A stretch of DNA of 64,000 bases from Bacteroidales bacterium (GCA_021108035.1 JAIORQ010000076.1:44255-108254); one strand, 5' to 3'; shown: positions 47,348 through 56,702, counted from the stretch's first letter. Program-made: numbers and translations. The notes: generated by a model from the sequence alone, not told the origin.

Positions 47348-48001
47348 TTACAAAATAACGCCCCATTCAGTTATATAAAACCCTTCATTATTAAATTCCT
47401 CAATAACAGGAGCCGTAATTTCAACTTCCGGTTCTTTGGTTTCCTTTATTACATAATGCAACCTTAATATATTATCAGGTTTTATTGAGACCAACAATTC
47501 TATAGCCTGATCAATAATATCCTTATCTTGAGGATATATCATATAATAATTACTTTCGGTAAATATTGGAATCCAATATTCAATAAAATCTGTAATTTCC
47601 TTATTTCCAAATCCGTATTCGGCAAGATTTGATTCAAAAAAAACTTGAAGATTCTCTTTTTTTACATGCCAACCTTTTTCATATTGCCAGACATCAGGTT
47701 GTTTACTTTCGTAAAATAAAAAATCGTATAAATTATCAATTAATCCGGTTGTATCAATTTGAACTGACCAACCGTCATTGTATAAAGGTTCCGATTTAAT
47801 AACTTCTCCGCCTAATGGAAAATTCAACTTAACATCAATTTGAATATTTTCTTCAGGAAAAAAGTATATATTTGGTTTGTAATCAACAGTACAAGTATCA
47901 CGATCAGGTTTGGGCGGGTCTTTCTTACAACTCTGAATTGTAAATATATTAATTACAGCAAAGATAAATATGATTATTACCGGTATTCTTGATTTTTCCA
48001 T
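47348..48001 (-). CDS. Putative lipoprotein with a TCTVDYKPNIYFF pattern
   Basis: The 217-residue protein has a lipoprotein signal (VIIIFIFAVINIFTIQSCKK, Cys25). The mature part opens with CTVDYKPNIYFFPEENIQIDVKL and is beta-rich with several Trp (GWSVQID, WQYEKGW). I do not recognise a named family. It is the last of four lipoprotein genes on this strand and follows the 48029 gene by 27 bases, so co-transcription is likely. Confidence 0.65.
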   Translation of the reverse strand: MEKSRIPVIIIFIFAVINIFTIQSCKKDPPKPDRDTCTVDYKPNIYFFPEENIQIDVKLNFPLGGEVIKSEPLYNDGWSVQIDTTGLIDNLYDFLFYESKQPDVWQYEKGWHVKKENLQVFFESNLAEYGFGNKEITDFIEYWIPIFTESNYYMIYPQDKDIIDQAIELLVSIKPDNILRLHYVIKETKEPEVEITAPVIEEFNNEGFYITEWGVIL

Positions 48002-48028
48002 TATTCAATATTCATTATACAATATACA

Positions 48029-48538
48029 TTAATAAATTCCCCAAGGATAATTTTTCCTTTCAACACAATACGTTCCGGATATATTAAAACTTAAATCAAT
48101 TTCAAAAACTAATTCTTCTTGATCTCCTATATAAGGCTCTATAAATTTCAAAACATATGTTTTTGCTTCAACATTATATACTTCTGCCTCAATATCATAC
48201 AAACACATACAATTACATTCAGCCTTTCTTTCAAATTCTTCTATTATTATTGTATTATTATTAATGCTGATATCACAATACAATTTATCGGGGCAGCAAT
48301 TAAATGAAGTATTAATATGTTTCAAATTAAGGACTTTACTTTCAGCATCATAAGAATATTCAACACAACTTTCACCTGTATCAAACACTATATTCTTCTC
48401 ATCTTTACATAAAGTATGACTTACTAATTTACCTTCGGAATTGTTAATTGAGTTTTTATCACAAGCAAATGAAGCAATCAGCATTAGTCCGAATAATAAA
48501 ATATTCCTGATAAATATTCCGTTTTTCATATATTCCAT
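48029..48538 (-). CDS. Cys-rich putative lipoprotein, paralogue 1
   Basis: The protein has 169 residues and a lipobox at about IASFACDK. The mature part has eight or more Cys, including FNCCPDKLYC and CNCMCLYD, and ends GTYCVERKNYPWGIY. By eye it differs from the protein at 49027 at about 16 of 141 aligned residues, so this is a recent duplication. The function is unknown. It probably lies on the cell surface or in the periplasm, and disulfides are likely. Confidence 0.75.
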   Translation of the reverse strand: MEYMKNGIFIRNILLFGLMLIASFACDKNSINNSEGKLVSHTLCKDEKNIVFDTGESCVEYSYDAESKVLNLKHINTSFNCCPDKLYCDISINNNTIIIEEFERKAECNCMCLYDIEAEVYNVEAKTYVLKFIEPYIGDQEELVFEIDLSFNISGTYCVERKNYPWGIY

Positions 48539-48577
48539 TTTTTTTGTTAAACATAATTTGCCGGTAAATAAACCTTT

Positions 48578-48949
48578 TTACAAAATTACAATATCTTTAC
48601 CGGATATTTTAGTAATATGACATTCATCTGCACTTATAACAATCTTTTCTGAAACGACTGCCTGTCCGGCAATTATTCCGAAAAATGTAAATTCGTCCCG
48701 GTCATTTCTTAATTCAGGCATATAATTATCATCCAAAACTGTATAAACATTCTCTCCAAACAAGTCTTCATTAATTCTGATTGTATCATTATTTGATGCT
48801 CTGACAGTATAATAATCATCAAGAGATGAGCCGGTAACTTCAATAGTAACTGAAGCAAAAATCTCTGTACAAATTACACCATCTTTATTTTCATCAAAAC
48901 ACGATTTTGAAAAAAGTAATACTCCTAATATTAAAATTATTTTGTTCAT
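48578..48949 (-). CDS. Small putative lipoprotein
   Basis: The 123-residue protein has the signal MNKIILILGVLLFSKSC with Cys17 as a likely lipidation site, followed by acidic residues. The remainder is a short beta-rich domain (ASVTIEVTGSSLDDYYTVRA) closing with SGKDIVIL. It lies between the two Cys-rich paralogues, on the same strand. No family was recognised. Confidence 0.65.
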   Translation of the reverse strand: MNKIILILGVLLFSKSCFDENKDGVICTEIFASVTIEVTGSSLDDYYTVRASNNDTIRINEDLFGENVYTVLDDNYMPELRNDRDEFTFFGIIAGQAVVSEKIVISADECHITKISGKDIVIL

Positions 48950-49026
48950 AAACCTTATTTTTTATATGTTTATTGTTCTATACGAACAATCTATGCGAAG
49001 TGCTGCAAATTATTAATTTTTCATTA

Positions 49027-49512
49027 TCATATTCCCCAAGGATAATTTGTCCTTTCAACACAATACGTTCCTGAAATATTAAAACTTAAATCAATCTCAA
49101 AAACCAATTCTTCTTGATCACCCAAATAAGGTTCAATAAATTTTAATACATAAGTTTTTGCTTCAATATTATACACTTCCGTTTCAATATCATAAAGGCA
49201 AATACAGTCGCATTCTTGTTTTCTTTCAAACTCTTCTATAATTATTGTGTCATTATTTATGCTTATTTTGCAATACAATTTATCGGGACAGCAATTAAAT
49301 GCTGTATTTATATGTTTCAAATTAAGGACTTTCCTTTCTGCATCATAAGAATATTCAATACAACTTTCACCTGTATCAAACACTATATTCTTCTCATTTT
49401 TACATAAAGTATGACTTACTAATTTACCGTCAGAATTATCAATTAAGTTCTTATCACAAGCAAACACAATGAATATCAGCAGTATTAAAAATAGTTTTCC
49501 TTTTATGTTCAT
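49027..49512 (-). CDS. Cys-rich putative lipoprotein, paralogue 2
   Basis: The 161-residue protein has the signal GKLFLILLIFIVFAC with lipobox Cys followed by DKN. The Cys-rich mature domain (FNCCPDKLYC, CDCICLYD) nearly repeats the protein at 48029. The nucleotide sequence is also similar across the whole gene. It is the first gene of the lipoprotein group. Confidence 0.75.
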   Translation of the reverse strand: MNIKGKLFLILLIFIVFACDKNLIDNSDGKLVSHTLCKNEKNIVFDTGESCIEYSYDAERKVLNLKHINTAFNCCPDKLYCKISINNDTIIIEEFERKQECDCICLYDIETEVYNIEAKTYVLKFIEPYLGDQEELVFEIDLSFNISGTYCVERTNYPWGI

Positions 49513-49621
49513 ATAAAATTATCTTTTAATTATTAAACAATACGATAAAATTACGACAAGTGATGCATTAAAAGTATAAGATTCCTAAAAAAATTGTAAA
49601 TTAGTAACTTCTAATATAATT

Positions 49622-52342
49622 ATGCAAAATCTTGTTAAGTATTATAACGCTTGTTTTCAAGCAGATAATAACAGTCTGATTGTAAATAATTTTTTCGGCA
49701 CTTCCGTTGAAAACAGATTAATCTTCACAGAAGAAGAATTAATTAACAATAACTTAGCTTATTATCCTGTAGATCAAGAATATGCTGAAAAAACAGAAAA
49801 GATTGCTGAATTATATAAGAAAGAAAAAGAATTTGTTTATTGTTCATTATTTATTTTAGGGAAAACTGTAAGTTTTAATAACCGATTAACAAAGATATGT
49901 TCACCTTTGGTTATTCATCCTGCTAAATTTATTAAAGAAGATGATATACACTATATTCAAATTAATCATTCGGAGAGAAGGATAAATTTTTCTCTTCTTA
50001 ACAGAATCAGAGAAGATGACAGTGATAATGAAATCTTCTTTGAACAAATTTACAGAGTAATAACAGGTTTTAATATTGATGAAACAACTATTTTCGGTTT
50101 ATCAGATATTTTTAAAACATTTATTCCTGATTTGAATATTGATGATCTTCTTTTATTTCCTAAACTTTTCAATGAAACTAAAATAAAAAAACTACTTCAA
50201 CCTGTTGAGTTAAATCAACTTGAAGGATACAAGATTATACCCACAAGCGGTGCCGGAATCATAAAGAGGTCTGTAAATACCAGAGGAATTATAAATGAAT
50301 TGAATGAAACGGCAAAAATAGGTCAATTTTCAAATCCGATGAAAGCTGTTTTTGATTCAAAAAAATATCCCAAAAAGAAAGAAGAAAAACCCGGAAGAAT
50401 TCCTGCAATCTTAAGCAATCCACAAAAAAAAGTTTTAAAAAATGCACCTCTGTTTCCGATCAGTCTCATAATTGGACCTCCCGGAACAGGTAAATCTTTT
50501 ACTATTGCTTCACTTGCCGTAGAACAAATGTCAAAAGGCAAATCGGTATTAATTGCATCAAAAACCGACCAAGCTGTAGATGTTATTGCAGATATTATTG
50601 AAAACAGTCTCGGTATTAAAAATGTTTTAATAAGAGGAGGAAATAAACAATACCTCAAAGAATTGAAACAATTCTTACAAAATATCCTTATTGGTGTTAA
50701 AAATTATGAAGAAGACATGAATTCTAAAGATATTGAAAAGGATTTAGTTTTATTGGATAAAAACATCAATCATCTTGAAAAGAAGTTTCAAAAACGTATT
50801 AAATTTGAAATGAAACGAGGTAAATACTTAGCTGAAAACATAAATAAAAAAGGCCTTTTTGTATCTCTGAAAAAGATGTATATTGCTCGAAAAAACAAAA
50901 CAACAGAACCACTTGCGAAATTAATATCAATTCTTCAAAATGATTTGAATATACTAAACCTTAAAACTAAACAATTCATTAGTGCCAAACATTCAGAAAA
51001 TATTAACAATGCTCTGAAGTTTAACAGAAATAATTTAAAAAATCTTTCTAAAGCGTTAAGAGCCAGAAGAGGAACAAGACAAGAAGAATATTTCAAACAC
51101 GCAGATTTCAGATATATTTTAAAAATATTCCCTATTTGGCTTGTTAAAATGAGTGATATTCACAGAATATTGCCTTTGGAATTTGATCTTTTTGATATTG
51201 CCGTAATTGACGAAGCAACACAATGTGATATTGCAAACAGTATCCCAATCATACAAAGAGCGAAACATGTCGTTCTTACAGGTGATCCCAACCAATTGAG
51301 ACATGTATCATTTTTATCGCAAGCAAGAACAGATAACTTAATATCAAAGTATGAATTGGAAAATTACGGAAAAGATATAACAGATTACCGACATAACAGT
51401 ATTTTAGATGTAGTAAACAACAGTATATCAGAGCAAGAGCAAATCTTCTTTCTGAATGAGCATTACAGATCTTATCCTTCCATAATAAGATTCAGCAACA
51501 AGAAGTTTTATTCAGGTGCATTAAAAATAATGAAAGCAAGGCCCGATACAGCTTTTAATGCAGGAACTGAAGTCATCAAATGTAACGGACAAAGAAATAA
51601 GACGGGTTATAACAAAGAAGAAGCAGAACAAATCATTCAAAAAATTTCTGAAATCTTAAAAGATCAGGAAGAATTAGATGAATTAAAATGCAGTTCTGTC
51701 GGAATTTTATCACCTTTCAGAAATCAAGCCGAATACATATCTGATATCATCCGAAAAACATTTGATCTGAACCAAATTAATAAACATAAAATAAGAGCCT
51801 CAACAGCTTATGGTTTTCAAGGGGATGAACGCGATATTATGTTCCTTTCATTTGTTTTGGATAATGATTCGCACCCTACGGCATTCAGACATATTAATAA
51901 CCCGCATGTTTTTAATGTTTCAATAACCAGAGCTAAAAATTTGCAGTATATATACCATTCTCTGGATACCGGAAAAATAACAATCAATTCAATATTAAGA
52001 GAATATATTGAAAGTTTCAGATATGACAAAACAGATATCTTGCATCCTGTTAAAGATGTTTTTGCAGAAGAAATTGCAGAAGAACTGAAGCTGTTAAACA
52101 TAAAAACTTGGCTTGGTTATACAGTTGCAGGACTTAAAATTGATATTATGGTAAAAGTAAAAGATATAATATACGGCATTGATCTTATAGGTTATCCGGG
52201 TGAATTTGAAGATGCCTTTACACTTGAACGATACAAAATGTTGCAACGAGCAGGTTTGAAAACAATACCGGTTACATATACTCGTTGGATAAGCAATCAA
52301 CAACAATGTTTTGATGAGTTAATCCAAAATTTGAATATTTGA
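49622..52342 (+). CDS. Upf1/Dna2-like SF1 helicase with a nuclease-like C-terminus
   Basis: The 906-residue protein is an SF1B-type helicase. Walker A IIGPPGTGKSFTI lies at about residue 280, a coiled-coil-like Lys-rich insertion at about 355-480, Walker B AVIDEATQCD at about 525, then VVLTGDPNQLRHV, NEHYRSYPSII, GFQGDERDIMFLSFV and VSITRAKN. The last 100 residues (EEIAEELKLLNIKTW, KIDIMVKVKDIIYGIDLIGY, RYKMLQRAGLKTIPV) look like a DUF559/Vsr-type restriction-nuclease fold, though the usual ExK is not obvious. It stands alone on the plus strand. A role in repair or defence is possible. Confidence 0.85.
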   Translation: MQNLVKYYNACFQADNNSLIVNNFFGTSVENRLIFTEEELINNNLAYYPVDQEYAEKTEKIAELYKKEKEFVYCSLFILGKTVSFNNRLTKICSPLVIHPAKFIKEDDIHYIQINHSERRINFSLLNRIREDDSDNEIFFEQIYRVITGFNIDETTIFGLSDIFKTFIPDLNIDDLLLFPKLFNETKIKKLLQPVELNQLEGYKIIPTSGAGIIKRSVNTRGIINELNETAKIGQFSNPMKAVFDSKKYPKKKEEKPGRIPAILSNPQKKVLKNAPLFPISLIIGPPGTGKSFTIASLAVEQMSKGKSVLIASKTDQAVDVIADIIENSLGIKNVLIRGGNKQYLKELKQFLQNILIGVKNYEEDMNSKDIEKDLVLLDKNINHLEKKFQKRIKFEMKRGKYLAENINKKGLFVSLKKMYIARKNKTTEPLAKLISILQNDLNILNLKTKQFISAKHSENINNALKFNRNNLKNLSKALRARRGTRQEEYFKHADFRYILKIFPIWLVKMSDIHRILPLEFDLFDIAVIDEATQCDIANSIPIIQRAKHVVLTGDPNQLRHVSFLSQARTDNLISKYELENYGKDITDYRHNSILDVVNNSISEQEQIFFLNEHYRSYPSIIRFSNKKFYSGALKIMKARPDTAFNAGTEVIKCNGQRNKTGYNKEEAEQIIQKISEILKDQEELDELKCSSVGILSPFRNQAEYISDIIRKTFDLNQINKHKIRASTAYGFQGDERDIMFLSFVLDNDSHPTAFRHINNPHVFNVSITRAKNLQYIYHSLDTGKITINSILREYIESFRYDKTDILHPVKDVFAEEIAEELKLLNIKTWLGYTVAGLKIDIMVKVKDIIYGIDLIGYPGEFEDAFTLERYKMLQRAGLKTIPVTYTRWISNQQQCFDELIQNLNI

Positions 52343-52382
52343 TAAAATTTAAGTGTATTTTAATAACTATAATCAATTTATT

Positions 52383-53066
52383 ATGAAAACAATACAAAAC
52401 TCTTTAATTATTATTATCCTTTCTTTATCATTAAACTCTTATTCCCAAGACACAACCTATCATTCACTTTTAAATGTTACAGTAACAGACATGGAGAAAA
52501 ATCCGAGTCCGGGCGATAAGATATTTTTCGTGAGCAAGAAAACAAACAAAGTTTATTCAAAAATTTCCGATAAAGACGGTAAATTTCAAATTTCTTTACC
52601 AAACGGCTCTGAATATCAAGTCAAAATCAAATCATTTGACCAAGCCATGAATTACACTGCGATTCAAATTGAAGAAGCTGATTATGATATGGAATTTGAT
52701 ATCAATATCATGTATGAACTTCCCCCAACATACACACTCAAAGATGTACGCTTTGATACTAACAGTGCAAAATTAAAAACAAGTTCCTACCAATCATTAA
52801 ATGAACTCGCTGAATTTATGCTTCACAAAACAAGTCTTAAAATTGAGTTAGCCGGACATACCGACAGCGAGGGTGAAGCAGATATGAATCTTGATCTTTC
52901 TCAAAGACGTGCAGAAACCGTAAGAAACTATTTGATTAAAAAAGGTGTTCCCGGAAACAGATTGACAGCAGTCGGATATGGAGAGACACAGCCTGTTGCA
53001 ACTAATTCAACCGATAAAGGCAAAAGCCTTAACCGCAGAACGGAAGTCAGAATTTTGGAGCAATAA
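52383..53066 (+). CDS. OmpA-family outer-membrane protein
   Basis: The protein has about 227 residues from the ATG at 52383, which gives a good signal peptide (NSLIIIILSLSLNSYSQ); an upstream ATG at 52353 is in frame but less suitable. A carboxypeptidase-regulatory-like beta-sandwich at about 30-110 (GDKIFFVSKKTNKVYSKISDKDGK split in two strands) is followed by an OmpA peptidoglycan-binding domain (VRFDTNSAKL, LAGHTDSEGEADMNLDLSQRRAETV, GYGETQPVATN). It links the outer membrane to peptidoglycan. Confidence 0.93.
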   Translation: MKTIQNSLIIIILSLSLNSYSQDTTYHSLLNVTVTDMEKNPSPGDKIFFVSKKTNKVYSKISDKDGKFQISLPNGSEYQVKIKSFDQAMNYTAIQIEEADYDMEFDINIMYELPPTYTLKDVRFDTNSAKLKTSSYQSLNELAEFMLHKTSLKIELAGHTDSEGEADMNLDLSQRRAETVRNYLIKKGVPGNRLTAVGYGETQPVATNSTDKGKSLNRRTEVRILEQ

Positions 53067-53101
53067 ATAAATTATGTGAAAAACTGTCATTTTCCAAAAA
53101 T

Positions 53102-53183
53102 AGGTGCAGAGCAACTCAAATAATTATATGATTCTAAAATTGAATACCTTTTAAATTTTTATTAAATCAGTTGCTTTGCACCT
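53102..53183. repeat. 15-bp inverted repeat, possible small mobile element
   Basis: AGGTGCAGAGCAACT at 53102-53116 and AGTTGCTTTGCACCT at 53169-53183 are complementary except for one position that would be a G-U pair in RNA. The 52-base interior is AT-rich. It lies in the gap between ompA and the second tetR gene and resembles a MITE-type palindrome more than a terminator, since no T-tract follows. Confidence 0.6.
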
Positions 53184-53290
53184 TCTGAAACTTAAGGGCA
53201 CTCCTAAAAACTCATTTCATCCGGAATAACAGTTATTATTTCCTGCCAAAAGTGTCAATTGTAATAAATCAGGAAACATTTTTCACTCTT

Positions 53291-53323
53291 TTTGTTTCTG
53301 TGTGGAAAATGTTTTTATATTTG
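53291..53323 (+). promoter_or_regulatory. Predicted promoter of the RND tetR gene
   Basis: TTTG at 53291-53294, 21 bases, then TATATTTG at 53316-53323. The start codon at 53328 is only four bases after the -7 box, so a transcript starting at the usual distance would be nearly leaderless. Confidence 0.6.
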
Positions 53324-53327
53324 CCGC

Positions 53328-53939
53328 ATGGATAATGTATTTCAAAATATTATACAAACTGCTGCCGATTTATATAAAAAGTACGGGATAAAAAGTGTAA
53401 CAATGGATGATGTTGCACGAGAATGTATGATCTCAAAAAAAACATTGTATAAATATGTTACTGATAAAATTGATTTATTAAAACAAGCTTTACGTCTTGA
53501 GTTCAGTATTCAAATTAAAAAATTCAGTACTATTTATGATAAAAACTTAAATGCTGTTGAAGAAGTATTTGAGATTCACAAAAATCTCATCAATATGCTG
53601 AAAACACATAATCCGGCAATTGAATATGACATGCATAAATATTACCCTGTTATAGACAAAGAATTAAAGGAAAAAAAATCAATGCATGTCTATCAAATGA
53701 TGATTCAAAACCTGAAAAAAGGAATTGCAGAAGGTTTGTATTATGATGACATCAATATTGAACTAATTGCAAAACAAAGAGTTATATTTCAAGTTCAGAA
53801 AATTGAGAACTCTATTGTTTCCTTTAAGGAATTTACGAAACCTCATGCTATGAAACAAATGTTTATTTACCATCTTAGAGCAATATGCAGCCCGAAAGGT
53901 TTAAAAATATTAAACCAAAAAATAAAAGAATTAGACTAA
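53328..53939 (+). CDS. TetR/AcrR-family regulator of the RND efflux operon
   Basis: The 203-residue TetR protein starts at the ATG at 53328 (MDNVFQNIIQTAADLYKKYG). The HTH reads SVTMDDVARECMISKKTLYKYV, followed by a helical ligand domain. It precedes a TolC, adaptor and RND gene with a gap of 12 bases to the first, so it is probably part of the same transcript and represses it. An in-frame upstream extension to 53292 would start inside the predicted promoter and is rejected. Confidence 0.9.
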   Translation: MDNVFQNIIQTAADLYKKYGIKSVTMDDVARECMISKKTLYKYVTDKIDLLKQALRLEFSIQIKKFSTIYDKNLNAVEEVFEIHKNLINMLKTHNPAIEYDMHKYYPVIDKELKEKKSMHVYQMMIQNLKKGIAEGLYYDDINIELIAKQRVIFQVQKIENSIVSFKEFTKPHAMKQMFIYHLRAICSPKGLKILNQKIKELD

Positions 53940-53951
53940 AAATGAAGAACA

Positions 53952-55421
53952 ATGCAACAATTTATCAATAAAAAATATACTTATATTGTCGGATTTAACA
54001 GGTTTCTTTTCGGAAGTTCTCGAAAAAAACTATATATTATTTTTTTTTTAAATTTTCTGTTCGGAACTAATTTCGGACAAGAAACAGTAGTTGACAGCAT
54101 TTCGGGATTCTCATTAGAGGAATTAAAAAATTATGGCGTAGAACATAATTATGATGTATTGAATGCCGAATTAGAAATAAAAAAATCAAAAGCTCTGAAA
54201 TGGGAAACCACAGCAATGGGTTTACCCCAAGTATCAGGTTCTGTTCAGTATCAAAACTTTCCTGATATTCCCACTCAATTGATGCCTGATTTTCTTACAC
54301 CGGCTGTGTATGGTGTCAATACGGAATTATTTGGATTAAGTCCCATTGCACCCATGCCCGAAGATAATAAATTTCCTGTTCAATTCGGAAGCAAACATAA
54401 TGCCGATTGGGGTGTTTCTGTTTCGCAACTTGTTTTCAGCGGTGAATATATTGTAGGTTTAAAAGCATCAAAAATTTATCTTGACTTATCCAAAAAAGCA
54501 AAAGAAAAAAGTATAATCGACATAAAAGAAAACATAGAAAAAACATTTTATTTAATATTAATAACAGAAGAAAGCATTTCAGTAACAGACTCGGTTATTG
54601 AAAAAACTTCAAGTTTATTAAATGAACAACAAAAAATGTTTGAAGCAGGATTTCTTGAAGAAACTGATGTAGAACAATTAAAATTAAATCTTAAAAACAC
54701 AGAAAATGCGCTAATCTCACTAAAGAAAAATAAAGATATCTTTTACAGATTGTTGAAATTTCAAACCGGAATGGATTATTCTTCTGATATTAAACTAAAC
54801 GGAAGTTTAGAGGATGTAATTTCTGAAATTGAGGAAAATAATCTTTTCATGGAGGATTTTAATATTTATGAAAATATTGATTATCAACTGATGGAAGTTC
54901 AAGAAAATCTCGCTGATCTTAGTTTTCAAAGAGAAAAAACAAAGTTTTTACCTTCTGTTTATGCTTTCTATTCTTATAAAGAACAAGCTATGAGAGACTC
55001 TTTGGATTTTTTTTCATCTGATGCCGAATGGTATCCGACATCCGTTTGGGGTGTACAAGTTTCTATTCCGATATTCAGCAGCGGACTACGTTATGCCAAA
55101 GTTAAGCAAGCACAATTCGAATTAGAAAAAAAGCATAACTCTAAACTCAAAGTAGAACAAGCATTATTTTTGGAAACAGAACAAGCAAAATCAGAGTTTT
55201 TATTAAGTATAAATAAGGTCAGGAACAATTCTGAACAAAGACATTTGGCAAAAAAAATTTTTGACAATTCATATAAAAAATTTAAAACAGGAACCGAATT
55301 GAGCTTTAATCTGACATTAAATCAAACACAATATTTTAATGCACTCGGAGGATATTACCAAGCTCTCGGAGATCTGATTGAAAAACATATAAAACTTAAA
55401 AAACTAATGAATCAGCTTTGA
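53952..55421 (+). CDS. TolC-family outer-membrane channel of the RND system
   Basis: The 489-residue protein has a late signal segment (KKLYIIFFLNFLFGTNFGQ at about residues 27-45) and two TolC repeats. The first has long helices from ELKNYGVEHNYDVLNAELEI and a barrel strand DWGVSVSQLVFSGEY. The second has TSVWGVQVSIPIFSSGL and a final helix pair ending LIEKHIKLKKLMNQL. It provides the outer-membrane exit for the adaptor and pump that follow. Confidence 0.88.
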   Translation: MQQFINKKYTYIVGFNRFLFGSSRKKLYIIFFLNFLFGTNFGQETVVDSISGFSLEELKNYGVEHNYDVLNAELEIKKSKALKWETTAMGLPQVSGSVQYQNFPDIPTQLMPDFLTPAVYGVNTELFGLSPIAPMPEDNKFPVQFGSKHNADWGVSVSQLVFSGEYIVGLKASKIYLDLSKKAKEKSIIDIKENIEKTFYLILITEESISVTDSVIEKTSSLLNEQQKMFEAGFLEETDVEQLKLNLKNTENALISLKKNKDIFYRLLKFQTGMDYSSDIKLNGSLEDVISEIEENNLFMEDFNIYENIDYQLMEVQENLADLSFQREKTKFLPSVYAFYSYKEQAMRDSLDFFSSDAEWYPTSVWGVQVSIPIFSSGLRYAKVKQAQFELEKKHNSKLKVEQALFLETEQAKSEFLLSINKVRNNSEQRHLAKKIFDNSYKKFKTGTELSFNLTLNQTQYFNALGGYYQALGDLIEKHIKLKKLMNQL

Positions 55422-55497
55422 TATTTGGAATTTGAAACTCGAAGTAAGTCGCAGATTATTGTGATAATTTAAGATAAACAGAAATAATAAAAGAAAA

Positions 55498-56604
55498 ATG
55501 AAAAAAATAAATTTCATATTAATAACAGCGGTTCTTTTGGCAGCATGTAAACCGGAAAGAACACAAGAACAAGTTAAGAATGAAATATTCGAACATAAAG
55601 AACAAATAAAACTTCTTGAAGAAGAACTAAAAGGTTTCTCAAACGGTAAGGATGAAAATACAATAAAAGTTAAAGTTCAAAAAATTAAAAAAGAAAAAAC
55701 AAAGCATACTTTCAGTGTAACAGGAACCGCAAAAGCAGAGAATTTCGCATATATCTCTCCTGAAATAAACGGGCAAATAAAACGAATATATGTAAAAAAG
55801 GGGCAATTTGTAAAAAAAGGGCAACTACTTATTACTCTGAATTCTAATATTATTAATTCTCAAATTAAAGAACTGAAAACACGATTAGAGCTTGCTGAAA
55901 TAATGTATGAAAAACAAAAAACGCTATGGGATCAAAAAATTGGAAAAGAGATTGATTATCTGCAAGCAAAAAACCAAAAAGAAAGCCTTGAAGCAAATCT
56001 CGAAACATTAAATGCCCAATTAGGAATGAGTCGCATAAAAGCACCGTTTTCAGGTATTGTTGATGATATTTATGTGAAAAAAGGTGAAATAGCAATGCCC
56101 GGAAGACAAGTGATTGATTTGGTAAATTTAAGTATAATGGAAATTGAAGCAGAAATTTCAGAAAAATATTTACCTCAAATAAAAAAAGGTGATACTGTCA
56201 GTGTTAATTTTCCAACTTATCCGGATTTAAAAAAGATTGCTGTCATTAACAGAACCGGAAACATTATTAAAACTGCAAACAGAACATTCAAAATTACGAT
56301 TAAGATCAATAACAAGGATAAAAAGATCAAACCAAACATGCTTGCAGAAGTTGTTTTATCTGATTATAAAGGTGAAAGTATATCGCTGCCTTCTATCATA
56401 ATTAAAAATGATAATAAGGGAAAATTTGTTTTTGTTGTTAATGCTGAAACCGGAATCAAAAAAGCAGAAAAGAGATATATAACAACAGGGCTGCATTCAA
56501 AAGATAATACCATTATTGAATCAGGTTTAAACATTGGTGAAGAAGTAATTACAGCCGGTTTTAACCTTGTAAGTACGGGAACGGTGATTGAGATTGTTAA
56601 ATAA
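55498..56604 (+). CDS. RND periplasmic adaptor lipoprotein
   Basis: The 368-residue membrane-fusion protein has a lipobox (ITAVLLAACKPE, Cys17), a predicted coiled coil in the opening EQVKNEIFEHKEQIKLLEEEL region, and a lipoyl domain split as GQIKRIYVKKGQFVKKGQLL and APFSGIVDDIYVKKGEIAMPG around a helical hairpin. A barrel domain (GDTVSVNFPTYPDL) and a membrane-proximal domain (GLNIGEEVITAG) follow. It links the RND pump to the TolC channel. A 27-bp perfect inverted repeat separates it from the pump gene. Confidence 0.92.
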   Translation: MKKINFILITAVLLAACKPERTQEQVKNEIFEHKEQIKLLEEELKGFSNGKDENTIKVKVQKIKKEKTKHTFSVTGTAKAENFAYISPEINGQIKRIYVKKGQFVKKGQLLITLNSNIINSQIKELKTRLELAEIMYEKQKTLWDQKIGKEIDYLQAKNQKESLEANLETLNAQLGMSRIKAPFSGIVDDIYVKKGEIAMPGRQVIDLVNLSIMEIEAEISEKYLPQIKKGDTVSVNFPTYPDLKKIAVINRTGNIIKTANRTFKITIKINNKDKKIKPNMLAEVVLSDYKGESISLPSIIIKNDNKGKFVFVVNAETGIKKAEKRYITTGLHSKDNTIIESGLNIGEEVITAGFNLVSTGTVIEIVK

Positions 56605-56610
56605 ACCAAA

Positions 56611-56678
56611 ACCCCTAAATCCCCTAAAGGGGACTTTACAGGCTGCGACCAAAAGTCCCCTTTAGGGGATTTAGGGGT
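56611..56678. repeat. 27-bp perfect inverted repeat between adaptor and pump genes
   Basis: The arms at 56611-56637 and 56652-56678 are exactly complementary over 27 bases, built of CCCCTAAA/TTTAGGGG and AAGTCCCC blocks, with a 14-base loop. The arms themselves contain inner palindromes (CCCCTAAAGGGG). It sits within an operon, 24 bases before the pump start. This looks like a dispersed palindromic element rather than a terminator because no T-tract follows. Confidence 0.9.
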
Positions 56679-56702
56679 AAACAATATTACAAAGCAAAAA
56701 AC

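Noticed and set aside
56611..56678. Rho-independent terminator between adaptor and pump
   Set aside because: There is no T-tract after either arm, and stopping here would separate the pump from its operon.
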